Shown here: piece after piece, positions 53,201 through 60,573 of the stretch
Numbering within the stretch: position 1 is the first letter of the stretch
Layout of the letters: each line of letters opens with the position of its first letter
Assembly (NCBI GenBank): GCA_948847595.1
Contig: CAQOGY010000004.1
Span: forward strand, 241,252-305,251
Origin: an uncultured Bacteroides sp.
GTDB lineage: Bacteria; Bacteroidota; Bacteroidia; Bacteroidales; Bacteroidaceae
Direction of reading: 5' to 3'
Length of the DNA: 64,000 bases
Translations under genes and position numbers: made by a program
Notes under the pieces: model-generated
What the model was told of the DNA's origin: nothing
What the model saw: the letters and a program-made list of their open reading frames with translations, nothing else
Database searches by the model: none

Positions 53201-54228
53201 ATGTAGTCAATTTGAAAGTGACCGGAAGTGGGATTGGATTGATGCTGGTATATAAACTGGTTAAGTTGCATAAAGGAAAGATCCATATTCAAAGTGTTGA
53301 ACATCAGGGAACATGCGTGCAAATTACTTTCCCGAAGGGAAATACCCATTTGCATAAAGCAAAGTTTATCTCTCCAAAAACGCCGAATGAACGTATGGAT
53401 GCTGTTGTACTGGGGGGAACTTCTGACTTGCCGGTCTTGGAGGCACCTCAGATAAAAACCTCTTTACAGCGGATTCTGGTAGTGGAAGATAATGATGATT
53501 TGCGTAATTATCTTGTGGATATGCTTATGGCAGGGTATAATATCCAGTCCTGTTCCAATGGCAAAGATGCGCTTGTCATTATAAAGGAGTTTAATCCAGA
53601 TCTTGTTATATCCGATATAATGATGCCTGAGATGAGTGGAGACGAACTGTGCTCAGCTATCAAAACGAGTGTGGAAATGTCTCACATTCCAGTCATATTG
53701 CTGACTGCGTTAGGGGATGAGAAAAATATACTCGGAGGACTGGAAATCGGAGCAGATGCCTATATAACCAAGCCATTCAGTGTGGGTATACTAAAGGTTA
53801 CTATTAAAAACATATTGGCAAATCGTGAATTGCTCCGTCAGGTCTATAATAGTATCGAAAATAAAGAAAAGCATTTACCTGTCAATTGTACTAATACTTT
53901 GGACTGGAAATTCATAGCTTCAGTCAAGGAATGTATAGAGAAGAATATGGGAGATTTGGACTTTGGGGTAGATGTACTCAGTAATCAGCATCATATGAGT
54001 CGAACAAGTTTCTATAATAAACTGAAAGCGCTGACCGGTTATGCTCCGGCTGACTACATCCGGATGATCCGTTTGCAACGTGCAGCACAATTATTAAAGC
54101 AGAAAGAATATACAATAACGGAGATTGCTGAAATTGTCGGGTTTTCGGATGCGAAGTATTTCAGGGAGGTATTTAAGAAGTATTATAATGTCAGTCCAAG
54201 TAAGTTTGTGAATTCGGATCAGGAATAG
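50236..54228 (+). CDS. Hybrid two-component system sensor/regulator
   Basis: This 1,330-residue single-protein signalling system starts with a signal peptide, then about 690 periplasmic residues of two-bladed-propeller Reg_prop repeats (IYHIQKDRRGYMWFLTQEGVDRYDG and DVIEDSDGDLWFATSNGISFY are typical). A Y_Y_Y domain follows (about 715-774, YSWKIDGYHKEW). After one transmembrane helix (about 777-800) come a histidine kinase with H822 in TAHDIRTPLT, an ATPase domain (about 930-1040, DTGIGIP, GSGIGL), a receiver (about 1078-1190, D1127 in ISDIMMPEMSG) and an AraC-type DNA-binding domain (about 1230-1328). Such proteins sense oligosaccharides and activate a polysaccharide locus, but none is adjacent here. 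Confidence 0.95.
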   Translation: MKIIVKNRKLLVFIVLLISSAVSKGQIYKYIGLEDGLNNQKIYHIQKDRRGYMWFLTQEGVDRYDGKHIKHYTFSDDSMKLDSRIALNWLYMDQEDVLWVIGQKGRIFRYDSQHDKFELAYVHPELIRNKFQAFLDYGYLDKNDHIWLCYKDTITWYNIRTGTTQHMPKPVDGAISTIEQADGGHFFIGTGSGLFCVGIEKGELKQIPDEVVKSIVTPVHELYYHTVSKQLFVGSYKEGILIYDIGKTQKITPCYAPNNVEVNQIVALNADELLIATGGKGVYKLNVNTCKSEPYITADYSSYNGMNGNNINDIYVDEEERIWLANYPTGITIRNNRYGRYDLIKHSLGNNRSLVNDQVHDVIEDSDGDLWFATSNGISFYQTDTREWRSFFSSFDPVPDDENHIFLALCEVSPGVIWAGGFTSGIYKIEKKKGFKISYLSPAAIAGIRPDQYIYDIKKDSGGDVWSGGYYHLKRINLETKNVRLYPGVSSITTILEKNARQMWIGTRMGLYQLDKQSGVYRYIDLPVESPYICALYQREDGILYIGTRGAGLLVYDINKKKFIHQYRTDNCALISDNIYTIIPRQDENLLMGTENGITIYSPKDHFFRNWTREQGLMSVNFNAGSATTYSNSTLVFGGNDGAVKFPTDIEIPEPYYSRLLLRDFMIAYHPVYPGDDGSPLKKDINETDCLELAYGQNTFSLDVASINYDYPSNILYSWKIDGYHKEWTRPSQDNRIVVRNLPPGSYTLQIRTVSNEEKYKTYETRSIQIIITPPVWASMWAMVGYAILVVLIMIIIFRVIMLHKQKKISDEKTRFFINTAHDIRTPLTLIKAPLEEVVENHMVAEKALPHMNMALKNVNTLLQLTTNLINFERIDVYSSTLYVSEYELNSYMNDVCATFRKYAEMKRVRFVYESNFDYLNVWFDSDKMGSILKNILSNALKYTPENGSVCICACEEGNTWSIEVKDTGIGIPSSEQKKLFRNCFRGSNVVNLKVTGSGIGLMLVYKLVKLHKGKIHIQSVEHQGTCVQITFPKGNTHLHKAKFISPKTPNERMDAVVLGGTSDLPVLEAPQIKTSLQRILVVEDNDDLRNYLVDMLMAGYNIQSCSNGKDALVIIKEFNPDLVISDIMMPEMSGDELCSAIKTSVEMSHIPVILLTALGDEKNILGGLEIGADAYITKPFSVGILKVTIKNILANRELLRQVYNSIENKEKHLPVNCTNTLDWKFIASVKECIEKNMGDLDFGVDVLSNQHHMSRTSFYNKLKALTGYAPADYIRMIRLQRAAQLLKQKEYTITEIAEIVGFSDAKYFREVFKKYYNVSPSKFVNSDQE

Positions 54229-54309
54229 AGTAGGCGAGATATCGTTTTATACCATTGTTGTTTCTTATAAACTTTTGGAGAGGATTATAGGACGCTAAAT
54301 TTGAAAAGA

Positions 54310-54365
54310 AGAAGATGTCAAAAGCAAGATAAATGTATCATCCTGCTTTTGACATCTTCTTTTTT
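54310..54365. terminator. Bidirectional terminator, 17-bp perfect stem
   Basis: AGAAGATGTCAAAAGCA (54310-54326) and its exact inverse (54344-54360) are followed by TTTTT on + and preceded by an A-rich stretch. It separates the convergent hybrid regulator and the transporter gene. Confidence 0.88.
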
Positions 54366-54376
54366 AAATAGATTAT

Positions 54377-55891
54377 TTATAATAACTTGTTGGAGCCGAG
54401 TATGATCAGCATTGTATATCCCAAGATAAGTCCTATAATTCCCATAATAATACCTACCTTTTCCATATCTTTTTGCTGAATCATTCCTGTGGCATGTGCC
54501 AGGGCATTAGGTGGTGTACTAATTGGTAATATCATTGCCAGCGATGATCCGATGGCGACTCCAATTAATAAAGTCTCTACACCTCCCAACGATGACAGGT
54601 TTTCACGCATGCTGATTCCGGCAATGGCGAGAATAGGGACGAGTAATGCTGCGGTGGCTGTGTGTGAAATAAAGTTGGCCATAGCATAGCAAATCAGTCC
54701 GGAACCGACAATCATCAGTACAGGGGGCCATGTGCTGAATGGGATGGCTTCGATCATATGCTTTGCCAGTCCGGTCTCTTGCAAGGCTACGCCCAATGCG
54801 AAGCCGCCGGCTACCATCCAGAGTACACTCCAGCTGATCTCTTCCAGGTCACGTTTGGTAATAACGCCTGTTATACAAAAAACAGCTACCGGAATCATTG
54901 CCACTACATTGGAGTTTACTCCTGTAAATTTGTCGAACATCCACAATAGAACCGTTATAGCAAAGGTGATATAAACCACAATGGAGCGCCAGTCTTTCTT
55001 TGCTTCACCTTCAATTTGCAGTTCGATGCTCTTTTGTTTGAATGGAAACAGTCGTAAGAGAATAAACCAGGCTATGAACAGTACAATAATAGTGTAAGGC
55101 AACATAAAGCTCATCCATTCTCCAAAACCGATATTCAGATTTAATCCTTCCGGATCATTCAAATACTTTAAAGCAATGGCGTTAGGTGGTGTACCGATAG
55201 GAGTTCCCATACCACCTACATTGGCAGCAACGGGAATGGCCATAGCCAATCCGATTTTCCCTTTTCCATCTGCCGGAAGTGCTTTTAATACGGGAGTAAG
55301 GAAGGTAAGCATCATGGCCGCCGTAGCCGTATTGCTAAGAAACATGGAAAAGACAGCTGTAACGAGGATGAATCCCAATAGCACATATCGTGATTGTGTT
55401 CCGAAAGGTCTCAGCATAACTCGTGCCAACAACACATCCAGTCCACTTTTGGTTGCTGCGATGGCAAGAATAAATCCACCTATAAACAGCATGATGATAG
55501 GATCGGCAAAGCAATGCAGGATAGACTTATATTTGACTGTCTGTCCTAATTCCTCCGCAGGAGTATTTTGGGTTAAGAACCATAAACTACTGTCGGAAAC
55601 GGTAAGTAATAATAGTACGACAATAAGAACGGAAGTGGTCCATGCCGGGACAGCTTCGAATACCCACATGAGTGTGGCGAAAATGAAAATGGAAATAAGT
55701 CTTTGTTCTATAACGGTCAACCCTTCTATTCCAAAAGTATCAATGGGAAGGAACCATAAAATAAGAGAGAGGGTAATAGCTATGGTTAACTTTATACATC
55801 GGGCCACTGTCTGATTCTTTGCTAACCGTTTAGCTTTCTTTAAGTCCTGATAAGCTTCTACTAGGTGGAAGCCGTGAAAAATCTTGTACAT
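54377..55891 (-). CDS. DASS (SLC13) family sodium:anion symporter
   Basis: This 504-residue inner membrane protein with about 11 hydrophobic segments belongs to the divalent anion:sodium symporters, which import citrate, succinate, other dicarboxylates or sulfate. Family motifs are FIGGFILAIAATKSGL, the first anion-site hairpin FLSNTATAAMMLTFL, the GTPPNAIALKYL loop, and the second hairpin ISHTATAALLVPI followed by ISTPPNALAHATG. The first carries the standard SNT; the second reads SHT. Substrate is not determinable. It is convergent with the hybrid regulator. Confidence 0.9.
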   Translation of the reverse strand: MYKIFHGFHLVEAYQDLKKAKRLAKNQTVARCIKLTIAITLSLILWFLPIDTFGIEGLTVIEQRLISIFIFATLMWVFEAVPAWTTSVLIVVLLLLTVSDSSLWFLTQNTPAEELGQTVKYKSILHCFADPIIMLFIGGFILAIAATKSGLDVLLARVMLRPFGTQSRYVLLGFILVTAVFSMFLSNTATAAMMLTFLTPVLKALPADGKGKIGLAMAIPVAANVGGMGTPIGTPPNAIALKYLNDPEGLNLNIGFGEWMSFMLPYTIIVLFIAWFILLRLFPFKQKSIELQIEGEAKKDWRSIVVYITFAITVLLWMFDKFTGVNSNVVAMIPVAVFCITGVITKRDLEEISWSVLWMVAGGFALGVALQETGLAKHMIEAIPFSTWPPVLMIVGSGLICYAMANFISHTATAALLVPILAIAGISMRENLSSLGGVETLLIGVAIGSSLAMILPISTPPNALAHATGMIQQKDMEKVGIIMGIIGLILGYTMLIILGSNKLL

Positions 55892-55925
55892 AATATTAGA
55901 ATGAGATAAAATTAAAAAACGTTTG

Positions 55926-55933
55926 CAAAAATA
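55926..55933 (-). promoter_or_regulatory. Putative -7 element for the DASS transporter
   Basis: Leftward TATTTTTG matches TAnnTTTG, 34 bases before the start at 55891; -33 is unclear. Confidence 0.5.
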
Positions 55934-56013
55934 ACTTTTTATTTTGTATTTAGTTAGTCTGACGTTAAAGATTTCTTTTATTCAACATATTTATTAAAAT
56001 TTTATGCAGATGA

Positions 56014-56043
56014 CTTGCTGTATTGAAAAAAGTAGTATTTTTG
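56014..56043 (+). promoter_or_regulatory. Putative promoter of the fimbrial-like/metzincin operon
   Basis: CTTG (56014-56017) and TATTTTTG (56036-56043) are 18 bases apart. The box lies 65 bases before the preferred ATG at 56109 and inside any longer frame starting at 56004, which argues against that longer start. Confidence 0.55.
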
Positions 56044-56108
56044 CCGCCGCTTTTGGAAAATGCATTTATAAAGTTTCCAATATTCAGTATTATTTTAATC
56101 AAAAAAAC

Positions 56109-57998
56109 ATGAATTATTCTTGCAGAAAAACCATCGTTCCTATTATAATAGGAACATTACTTTCAGGCGCCTGCTCGAACGATGAACCAACCGGGGGAAA
56201 AGGCCATCAACAAACTTATTCAGTGGTATTAAAAGGAATTACGGTAGCAGGAGAAGAATCTTCTGAAGAGCTCAAAGATGTATCGGTTTTCCAGTTTAGT
56301 GACGGGAATTTATATAAAGAGGAACAGCTGACTCCCGGGCAAGGCGGACAGTCGGAGATTTCTGCGGTCAGCGGATCTCGACTTTATTTTCTGACCGGAC
56401 TGGAGATTCCTGCCGGAGAGAAAGCTAAAAGTGAAGAAGAATTTCGTAATACGATTATCGGTGAAGGATTGCATGATAATTCTGCGCCGGATTTCATGGC
56501 GGCTGTAGTCGAATTGGAGAGCGGAGTCGTGACACGCAGCAATGCGGAGGTCAATGTAATTATGAAACGCGGTGTGGCGCGCATTGATTTGAACACAACA
56601 GCCGACAGCAAAACGCAGATAAAGGAAGTCATCGTAGAGAATGCTCCTGCCGAGACTTTACCATTCCTCGAAAATGTCCGGGCGTCGGATAAAACGGTGA
56701 GCTATCGGAAGGAGTTCTCTTCTGCATTCGATGGCAAGCAAGAGGGGGTATTCCGTCTGTTCGAGAGCACACGTCCTGTCAATATCATCTTGCGTGGAAC
56801 CTATGGTGAAGTCCCTATCAGGTTAAAAGTCGAATTACCAGTTGTCGAACGCAATAAAGTATATGAATTGGCAGTGCTCAATGTGGGAGCTGAAGTGACA
56901 GGTGTTTTTGAGATCAAACCGTGGGAAGAAGGGGAAACGATTGTCGGAAAGCCTGATACGAACCAACGTCTTTTGCTTAATGCGTCGAAATCCAGGATTC
57001 CGGAAGGGGTGAAGGTAGACTATGAGAATAATATACTGGAAGTGCCTGCTACAGGTGCTGATAACATGACGCTGGCGTTCGTTACAGACACTCGTATCGA
57101 TATTTCTTCTACAGAAGGTGCCGGTAGCGGAACAAGTGTAGGCAATATGTCCGTGTCGGAAGAGGCGGAAGGTATCGTGTCGTCATTTAATGTATCGGTT
57201 GCAGCGCAAGGCAGCGGTCGCCTGGGCTATACGGTTTTGGTGCATTTGAAAAATGCCTTGTTGAGTGGAACATATGATTACGTGGAGATACGTGTGGCTC
57301 CGAGTGACAAACAGATTGAAACTGTGGAAATCGCAGGAAATGTATGGATGGCATTTAATGCGCGTAGCCGCGATCTGGAAGATCAGATTTATCCGTTGGA
57401 CGGGGCTACGGTCGAAGATATGTATCATAAAAGTTGGATTAACACGGTGGGTGGTCTGTTCCAGTTTGGACGTTTATATATGTACGTGTCTTGGCAGGGG
57501 TATAATCCTTCCAACAATTTAGGTAACCAGACAGCTGATGCACCTTGGGTGAATGATACACATATGCCTTGCCCTGAAGGATACCGGATACCGACTGGTA
57601 ACGAATGGCAGTCTCTGCTTCCTGCAGACCAAGAGATTCCGGGTAGATATAAGGCAGGAAATGGAGAAACAATTGCCGCTACACTTCACATCGGAGAAGG
57701 AACACTGATAACTCCGTCCAGTGGTGTGACGGGAACACAGCATTATGTGAAGTTTACTTCGGAAGACACCGGTCGCAGCCTTATTATTCCTTTGGCTGGC
57801 TCGAAGGGAGATAAGTCGTCATCCAATAATCCGGCTTTCGGGAAAAGAGCTGTGTTGTGGACAAACGAACGTAACGGTCTTCCGGGCGGTTATGCATGGG
57901 CTTACTGGTTGCCGTTCGAAGGAGCCGAGACAGCCGTTATTAAGAAACAGCGGTTACAGATGGAAGCATTTGCATCCGTACGTTGTGTAAAGAAATAG
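56109..57998 (+). CDS. FimB/Mfa2-like surface lipoprotein with FISUMP-like C-terminus
   Basis: This 629-residue lipoprotein has lipobox SGAC (C22) followed by SNDEP. Residues about 35-310 look like the fimbrial anchor/fimbrillin family: a first beta sandwich (YSVVLKGITVAGEESSEEL, VSVFQFSDGNLY), the typical VIMKRGVARIDLNT transition, and a second sandwich ending YELAVLNVGAEVTG. A middle beta region (330-440) follows. The C-terminus (about 470-629) has GGLFQFGRLYMYVSWQGYNP, CPEGYRIPTGNEWQSL and EAFASVRCVKK, the layout of FISUMP or C-type-lectin-like adhesin domains. It precedes the metzincin gene by 12 bases, so the two are made together. It is probably a pilus-tip or surface adhesin; this is inference. 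Confidence 0.75.
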   Translation: MNYSCRKTIVPIIIGTLLSGACSNDEPTGGKGHQQTYSVVLKGITVAGEESSEELKDVSVFQFSDGNLYKEEQLTPGQGGQSEISAVSGSRLYFLTGLEIPAGEKAKSEEEFRNTIIGEGLHDNSAPDFMAAVVELESGVVTRSNAEVNVIMKRGVARIDLNTTADSKTQIKEVIVENAPAETLPFLENVRASDKTVSYRKEFSSAFDGKQEGVFRLFESTRPVNIILRGTYGEVPIRLKVELPVVERNKVYELAVLNVGAEVTGVFEIKPWEEGETIVGKPDTNQRLLLNASKSRIPEGVKVDYENNILEVPATGADNMTLAFVTDTRIDISSTEGAGSGTSVGNMSVSEEAEGIVSSFNVSVAAQGSGRLGYTVLVHLKNALLSGTYDYVEIRVAPSDKQIETVEIAGNVWMAFNARSRDLEDQIYPLDGATVEDMYHKSWINTVGGLFQFGRLYMYVSWQGYNPSNNLGNQTADAPWVNDTHMPCPEGYRIPTGNEWQSLLPADQEIPGRYKAGNGETIAATLHIGEGTLITPSSGVTGTQHYVKFTSEDTGRSLIIPLAGSKGDKSSSNNPAFGKRAVLWTNERNGLPGGYAWAYWLPFEGAETAVIKKQRLQMEAFASVRCVKK

Positions 57999-58010
57999 AG
58001 GAGGCTGTTT

Positions 58011-59819
58011 ATGAAGATGCTAAGAATCATAATGATATTACTGGGCGCATTATTGCTTACCAACTGTTCGGGTGATTTTGAACAGGAGACCGGCATTGTT
58101 CCTTCCCATTCCGGACAAGTGTCGTTTTTGTTTGGGTTGCAGCAAGACGATGCGTCCGTGGTGCAGACACGCGGAAGCAAACCGGAGCAGATCACTCGTA
58201 TGTGGTATGCTATTGCCAATGAACGTGGAGAGATTATTAAGCCCTTATATCAGAAGCTGGAAGAAAACTTCTCAAAATTGACTATCGAAGGATTGAGTAT
58301 GGGGGATTATACAGTCGTTTTTCTGGCTACTACGAGCGAGGAAGAAGATGAGGCTGTTAAAGAACCCGAAAAACTGTCCGATGACTGGTTGATAAATCAT
58401 GCGGAAAATGCGCCGTTAGATGCGGTTTACTTTTATAAGAAAATAGAATTGCATATCGGCAGAGATCAGGCTTCGGTGTCGCATACAGTGGTCTTGGAGC
58501 GTTCTGTAGGGCGAGTGGATGTCGATTTGAATGTATCGTCCGATTATATGTGGAGATTCATTCGTAAAATCGATATAACTTTCGACGATGCCGAAGGAAT
58601 ATATGCGACTCTTGGTGCAGACGGGAAATATTCCGGAACCAGAAAGATAGAATCTTATGACATTACCGGGAAATACTCGTTTTACTCATTGCCCGGCACA
58701 AAAGCATTATCCGGATTTGTGACGATTGAGTCCAATCGCAGTGACGGAACTCAGTTTGTCCGTAAATACCGTTTCACGGATTGTAAGATTGAGGCAGGCC
58801 GTGTATCTCATATTAGTATTGATTATCTGCATCCGGAAAATCAGGATGGTTCACTTTATGTTCGCAAGGAGGACTTCTTTCGGTTTCGCGCGGATACGAT
58901 GTTTTTGGCCAGTGAGCCACGTGAGGTCTTTTATGACAGTCGCCGTCGTTCTTTTTATGCGAATGCTCCGTTGCAGGTTTCCATTTCAGACGAACATCAG
59001 TTGCTTGTCAAGTTCTTTTCTCCTGTAGGTATTCAGGATGTGAAGATTATGTGCCGTTTTAATAAATTTAGCATGGAGTTCTTCGAACTGGCACATTTTG
59101 AACAGATTTATCCGTTTATGGAAGCGTCATTCCCCTTGCCGGTTGTAGATTCGGAACGGACATTCACTACAAGTAGTGGACGGAAGATAGTGGTGCCTGC
59201 ACAGCCCGGACTTTCCAATGATGATGTGACGCTTGTTATTCGTACAGAAGATCCGTTTATGAAGAAAATAGAACAGATAGACAGTCGCTGGTTTATACGT
59301 TTTTCTTCTTATTCGGCTGACAATGGTCATGCGTATTGGCGTCATATGAATCCGTTATTGTGCCGTCACGGAGTGGCGTTGGCTGTCAATATGGCTTTCA
59401 TGTTCTCTTCCGAAGAGTTTAATATGGAAATGAACAAATACGAAGGTTTGTTGAAAGACAATGGAGGAAATCCGATCAATCTGGATGCGTTGCGTCAAAG
59501 AATCCGTAATCATGGCGGGCTTGTGCTGGGGTGTGTTGCCGGTGTCGGCGGATTAGGTGGAGGCAATACGTACGGCTTGGCTAATTATTGTTATACCGGT
59601 GTTTATTTTGATGCGACTCCTCCGGATGCCCATCCGCATAATTATCCCCGTCAGGCCATGTTTCATGAATACGGGCATTGCCTTGGGTATAGCCATAGCA
59701 GTACGATGACATATGGTGACCAATGGACGGTGTTGTGTGCAACGGTTTTTGTGGATATGGGAAAGAATGGTAAATTGCCGGTATGTTCGAAAGAGATAAT
59801 AGCACAGTTACCGATGTAA
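58011..59819 (+). CDS. FimB/Mfa2-like lipoprotein fused to a metzincin-type metallopeptidase
   Basis: This 602-residue lipoprotein has lipobox LTNC (C19) followed by SGDFEQE. Residues about 35-280 follow the FimB/Mfa2 anchor pattern: VSFLFGLQQ, MWYAIANERGEI, then VVLERSVGRVDVDLNV and a second sandwich closing with GRVSHISIDY. About 310-430 is a second beta-rich region. The C-terminus contains MFHEYGHCLGYSHSSTMTYG, a full HExxHxxGxxH zinc motif (H552, E553, H556, H562) with a Met-turn candidate at M566, so a metzincin protease is predicted. Only 36 residues follow M566. An AGAGGAGG ribosome site (unusual in Bacteroides) precedes the ATG. Protease activity is inferred from the motif alone. Confidence 0.72.
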   Translation: MKMLRIIMILLGALLLTNCSGDFEQETGIVPSHSGQVSFLFGLQQDDASVVQTRGSKPEQITRMWYAIANERGEIIKPLYQKLEENFSKLTIEGLSMGDYTVVFLATTSEEEDEAVKEPEKLSDDWLINHAENAPLDAVYFYKKIELHIGRDQASVSHTVVLERSVGRVDVDLNVSSDYMWRFIRKIDITFDDAEGIYATLGADGKYSGTRKIESYDITGKYSFYSLPGTKALSGFVTIESNRSDGTQFVRKYRFTDCKIEAGRVSHISIDYLHPENQDGSLYVRKEDFFRFRADTMFLASEPREVFYDSRRRSFYANAPLQVSISDEHQLLVKFFSPVGIQDVKIMCRFNKFSMEFFELAHFEQIYPFMEASFPLPVVDSERTFTTSSGRKIVVPAQPGLSNDDVTLVIRTEDPFMKKIEQIDSRWFIRFSSYSADNGHAYWRHMNPLLCRHGVALAVNMAFMFSSEEFNMEMNKYEGLLKDNGGNPINLDALRQRIRNHGGLVLGCVAGVGGLGGGNTYGLANYCYTGVYFDATPPDAHPHNYPRQAMFHEYGHCLGYSHSSTMTYGDQWTVLCATVFVDMGKNGKLPVCSKEIIAQLPM

Positions 59820-59860
59820 TCTGAAATCTTTTTCCTTCTTGCTTATTGCAAGTACAAGAA

Positions 59861-59894
59861 AAGCCCCGAACCATCACGGTCCAGGGCTTTTTTT
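59861..59894 (+). terminator. Terminator after the fimbrial-like/metzincin operon
   Basis: AAGCCC...GGGCTT (59861-59866 with 59884-59889), with inner GAACC/GGT pairing, is followed by seven T, 41 bases after the stop. The A-run before it makes it workable leftward too. Confidence 0.85.
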
Positions 59895-60185
59895 CATCAT
59901 TATAAACATGTATATAAGCAATACTAAATTTAAACACGTAAGACATCACGCATACAAACGACGCTAACTGCCCATTATGGGCTGTCAACATTTGCATATA
60001 TATATATTTATAGATTAAGAAAGAATATCGCATCATCACGACTGAATATTCTGAGTAAAATGATATTAAATCAGTAGTAATTTCAAATGGTTCCGCCATC
60101 ACAACGAAACGACATTTGTAATAAATTCAATATTAAACATGTCTAACTTTGTACTTTGACAAACTTTCAATTATGACTAAGGTTG
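59895..60185 (-). ncRNA. Possible orphan minus-strand transcript
   Basis: A leftward TATCTTTG box lies at 60193-60186, and the symmetric terminator at 59861-59894 would end the transcript after roughly 300 bases. The stretch contains a GCCCATAATGGGC hairpin (59969-59981) and no plausible protein: the only long frame runs through the terminator and into the metzincin gene. It could be a small RNA or a leaderless untranslated region. Evidence is limited to the promoter-like box and terminator. Confidence 0.25.
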
Positions 60186-60193
60186 CAAAGATA
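60186..60193 (-). promoter_or_regulatory. Leftward -7 element with no gene downstream
   Basis: TATCTTTGCAACC read leftward matches the -7 consensus and its usual downstream GCA. About 20 bases further upstream is ATTG, a weak -33. No protein gene follows in this direction until the terminator. Confidence 0.4.
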
Positions 60194-60473
60194 CAGCTTT
60201 TTTAATAAATATGCAATAATTATAATGTCGTAAATTCACTTCCGTCATTCGTAAGGGGGGAGGCTGTTGAGCGGATATTAAATCGGGAAAAAATTCTATG
60301 GTTGATAGATGTGATGATTTATAGGTATATGGATTGTGATAGGGATTTGTATGAAAAGATGATTGGATTAGTGCAGAAATATATATCTGCTTACTCTTCT
60401 CTTTTATAACTTGAATATTAATATTGAAACTTTTATTTTTCTTATTTTTGGGGTATGAATAAATAATATATTA

Positions 60474-60535
60474 AAAATAGAACATAGAATGCCAAGAATG
60501 GCACTTGTGGTAGTTATTTTAAATCTTTTACTTTG
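60474..60535 (+). promoter_or_regulatory. Duplicated upstream region of the first PCMD gene
   Basis: These 62 bases align without gaps to 62276-62337, with 12 mismatches, and both end in TTACTTTG, a likely -7 box. The conservation marks promoter and operator sequence shared by the two paralogues. The ATG follows 39 bases later. Confidence 0.65.
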
Positions 60536-60573
60536 CGTGATTTTATGTGATAAAAAAGAATTTATAATTAACT

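Noticed and set aside
59581..60102. 173-codon leftward open frame
   Set aside because: It runs through the operon terminator hairpin and antisense into the conserved metzincin domain, and has no recognisable protein pattern.
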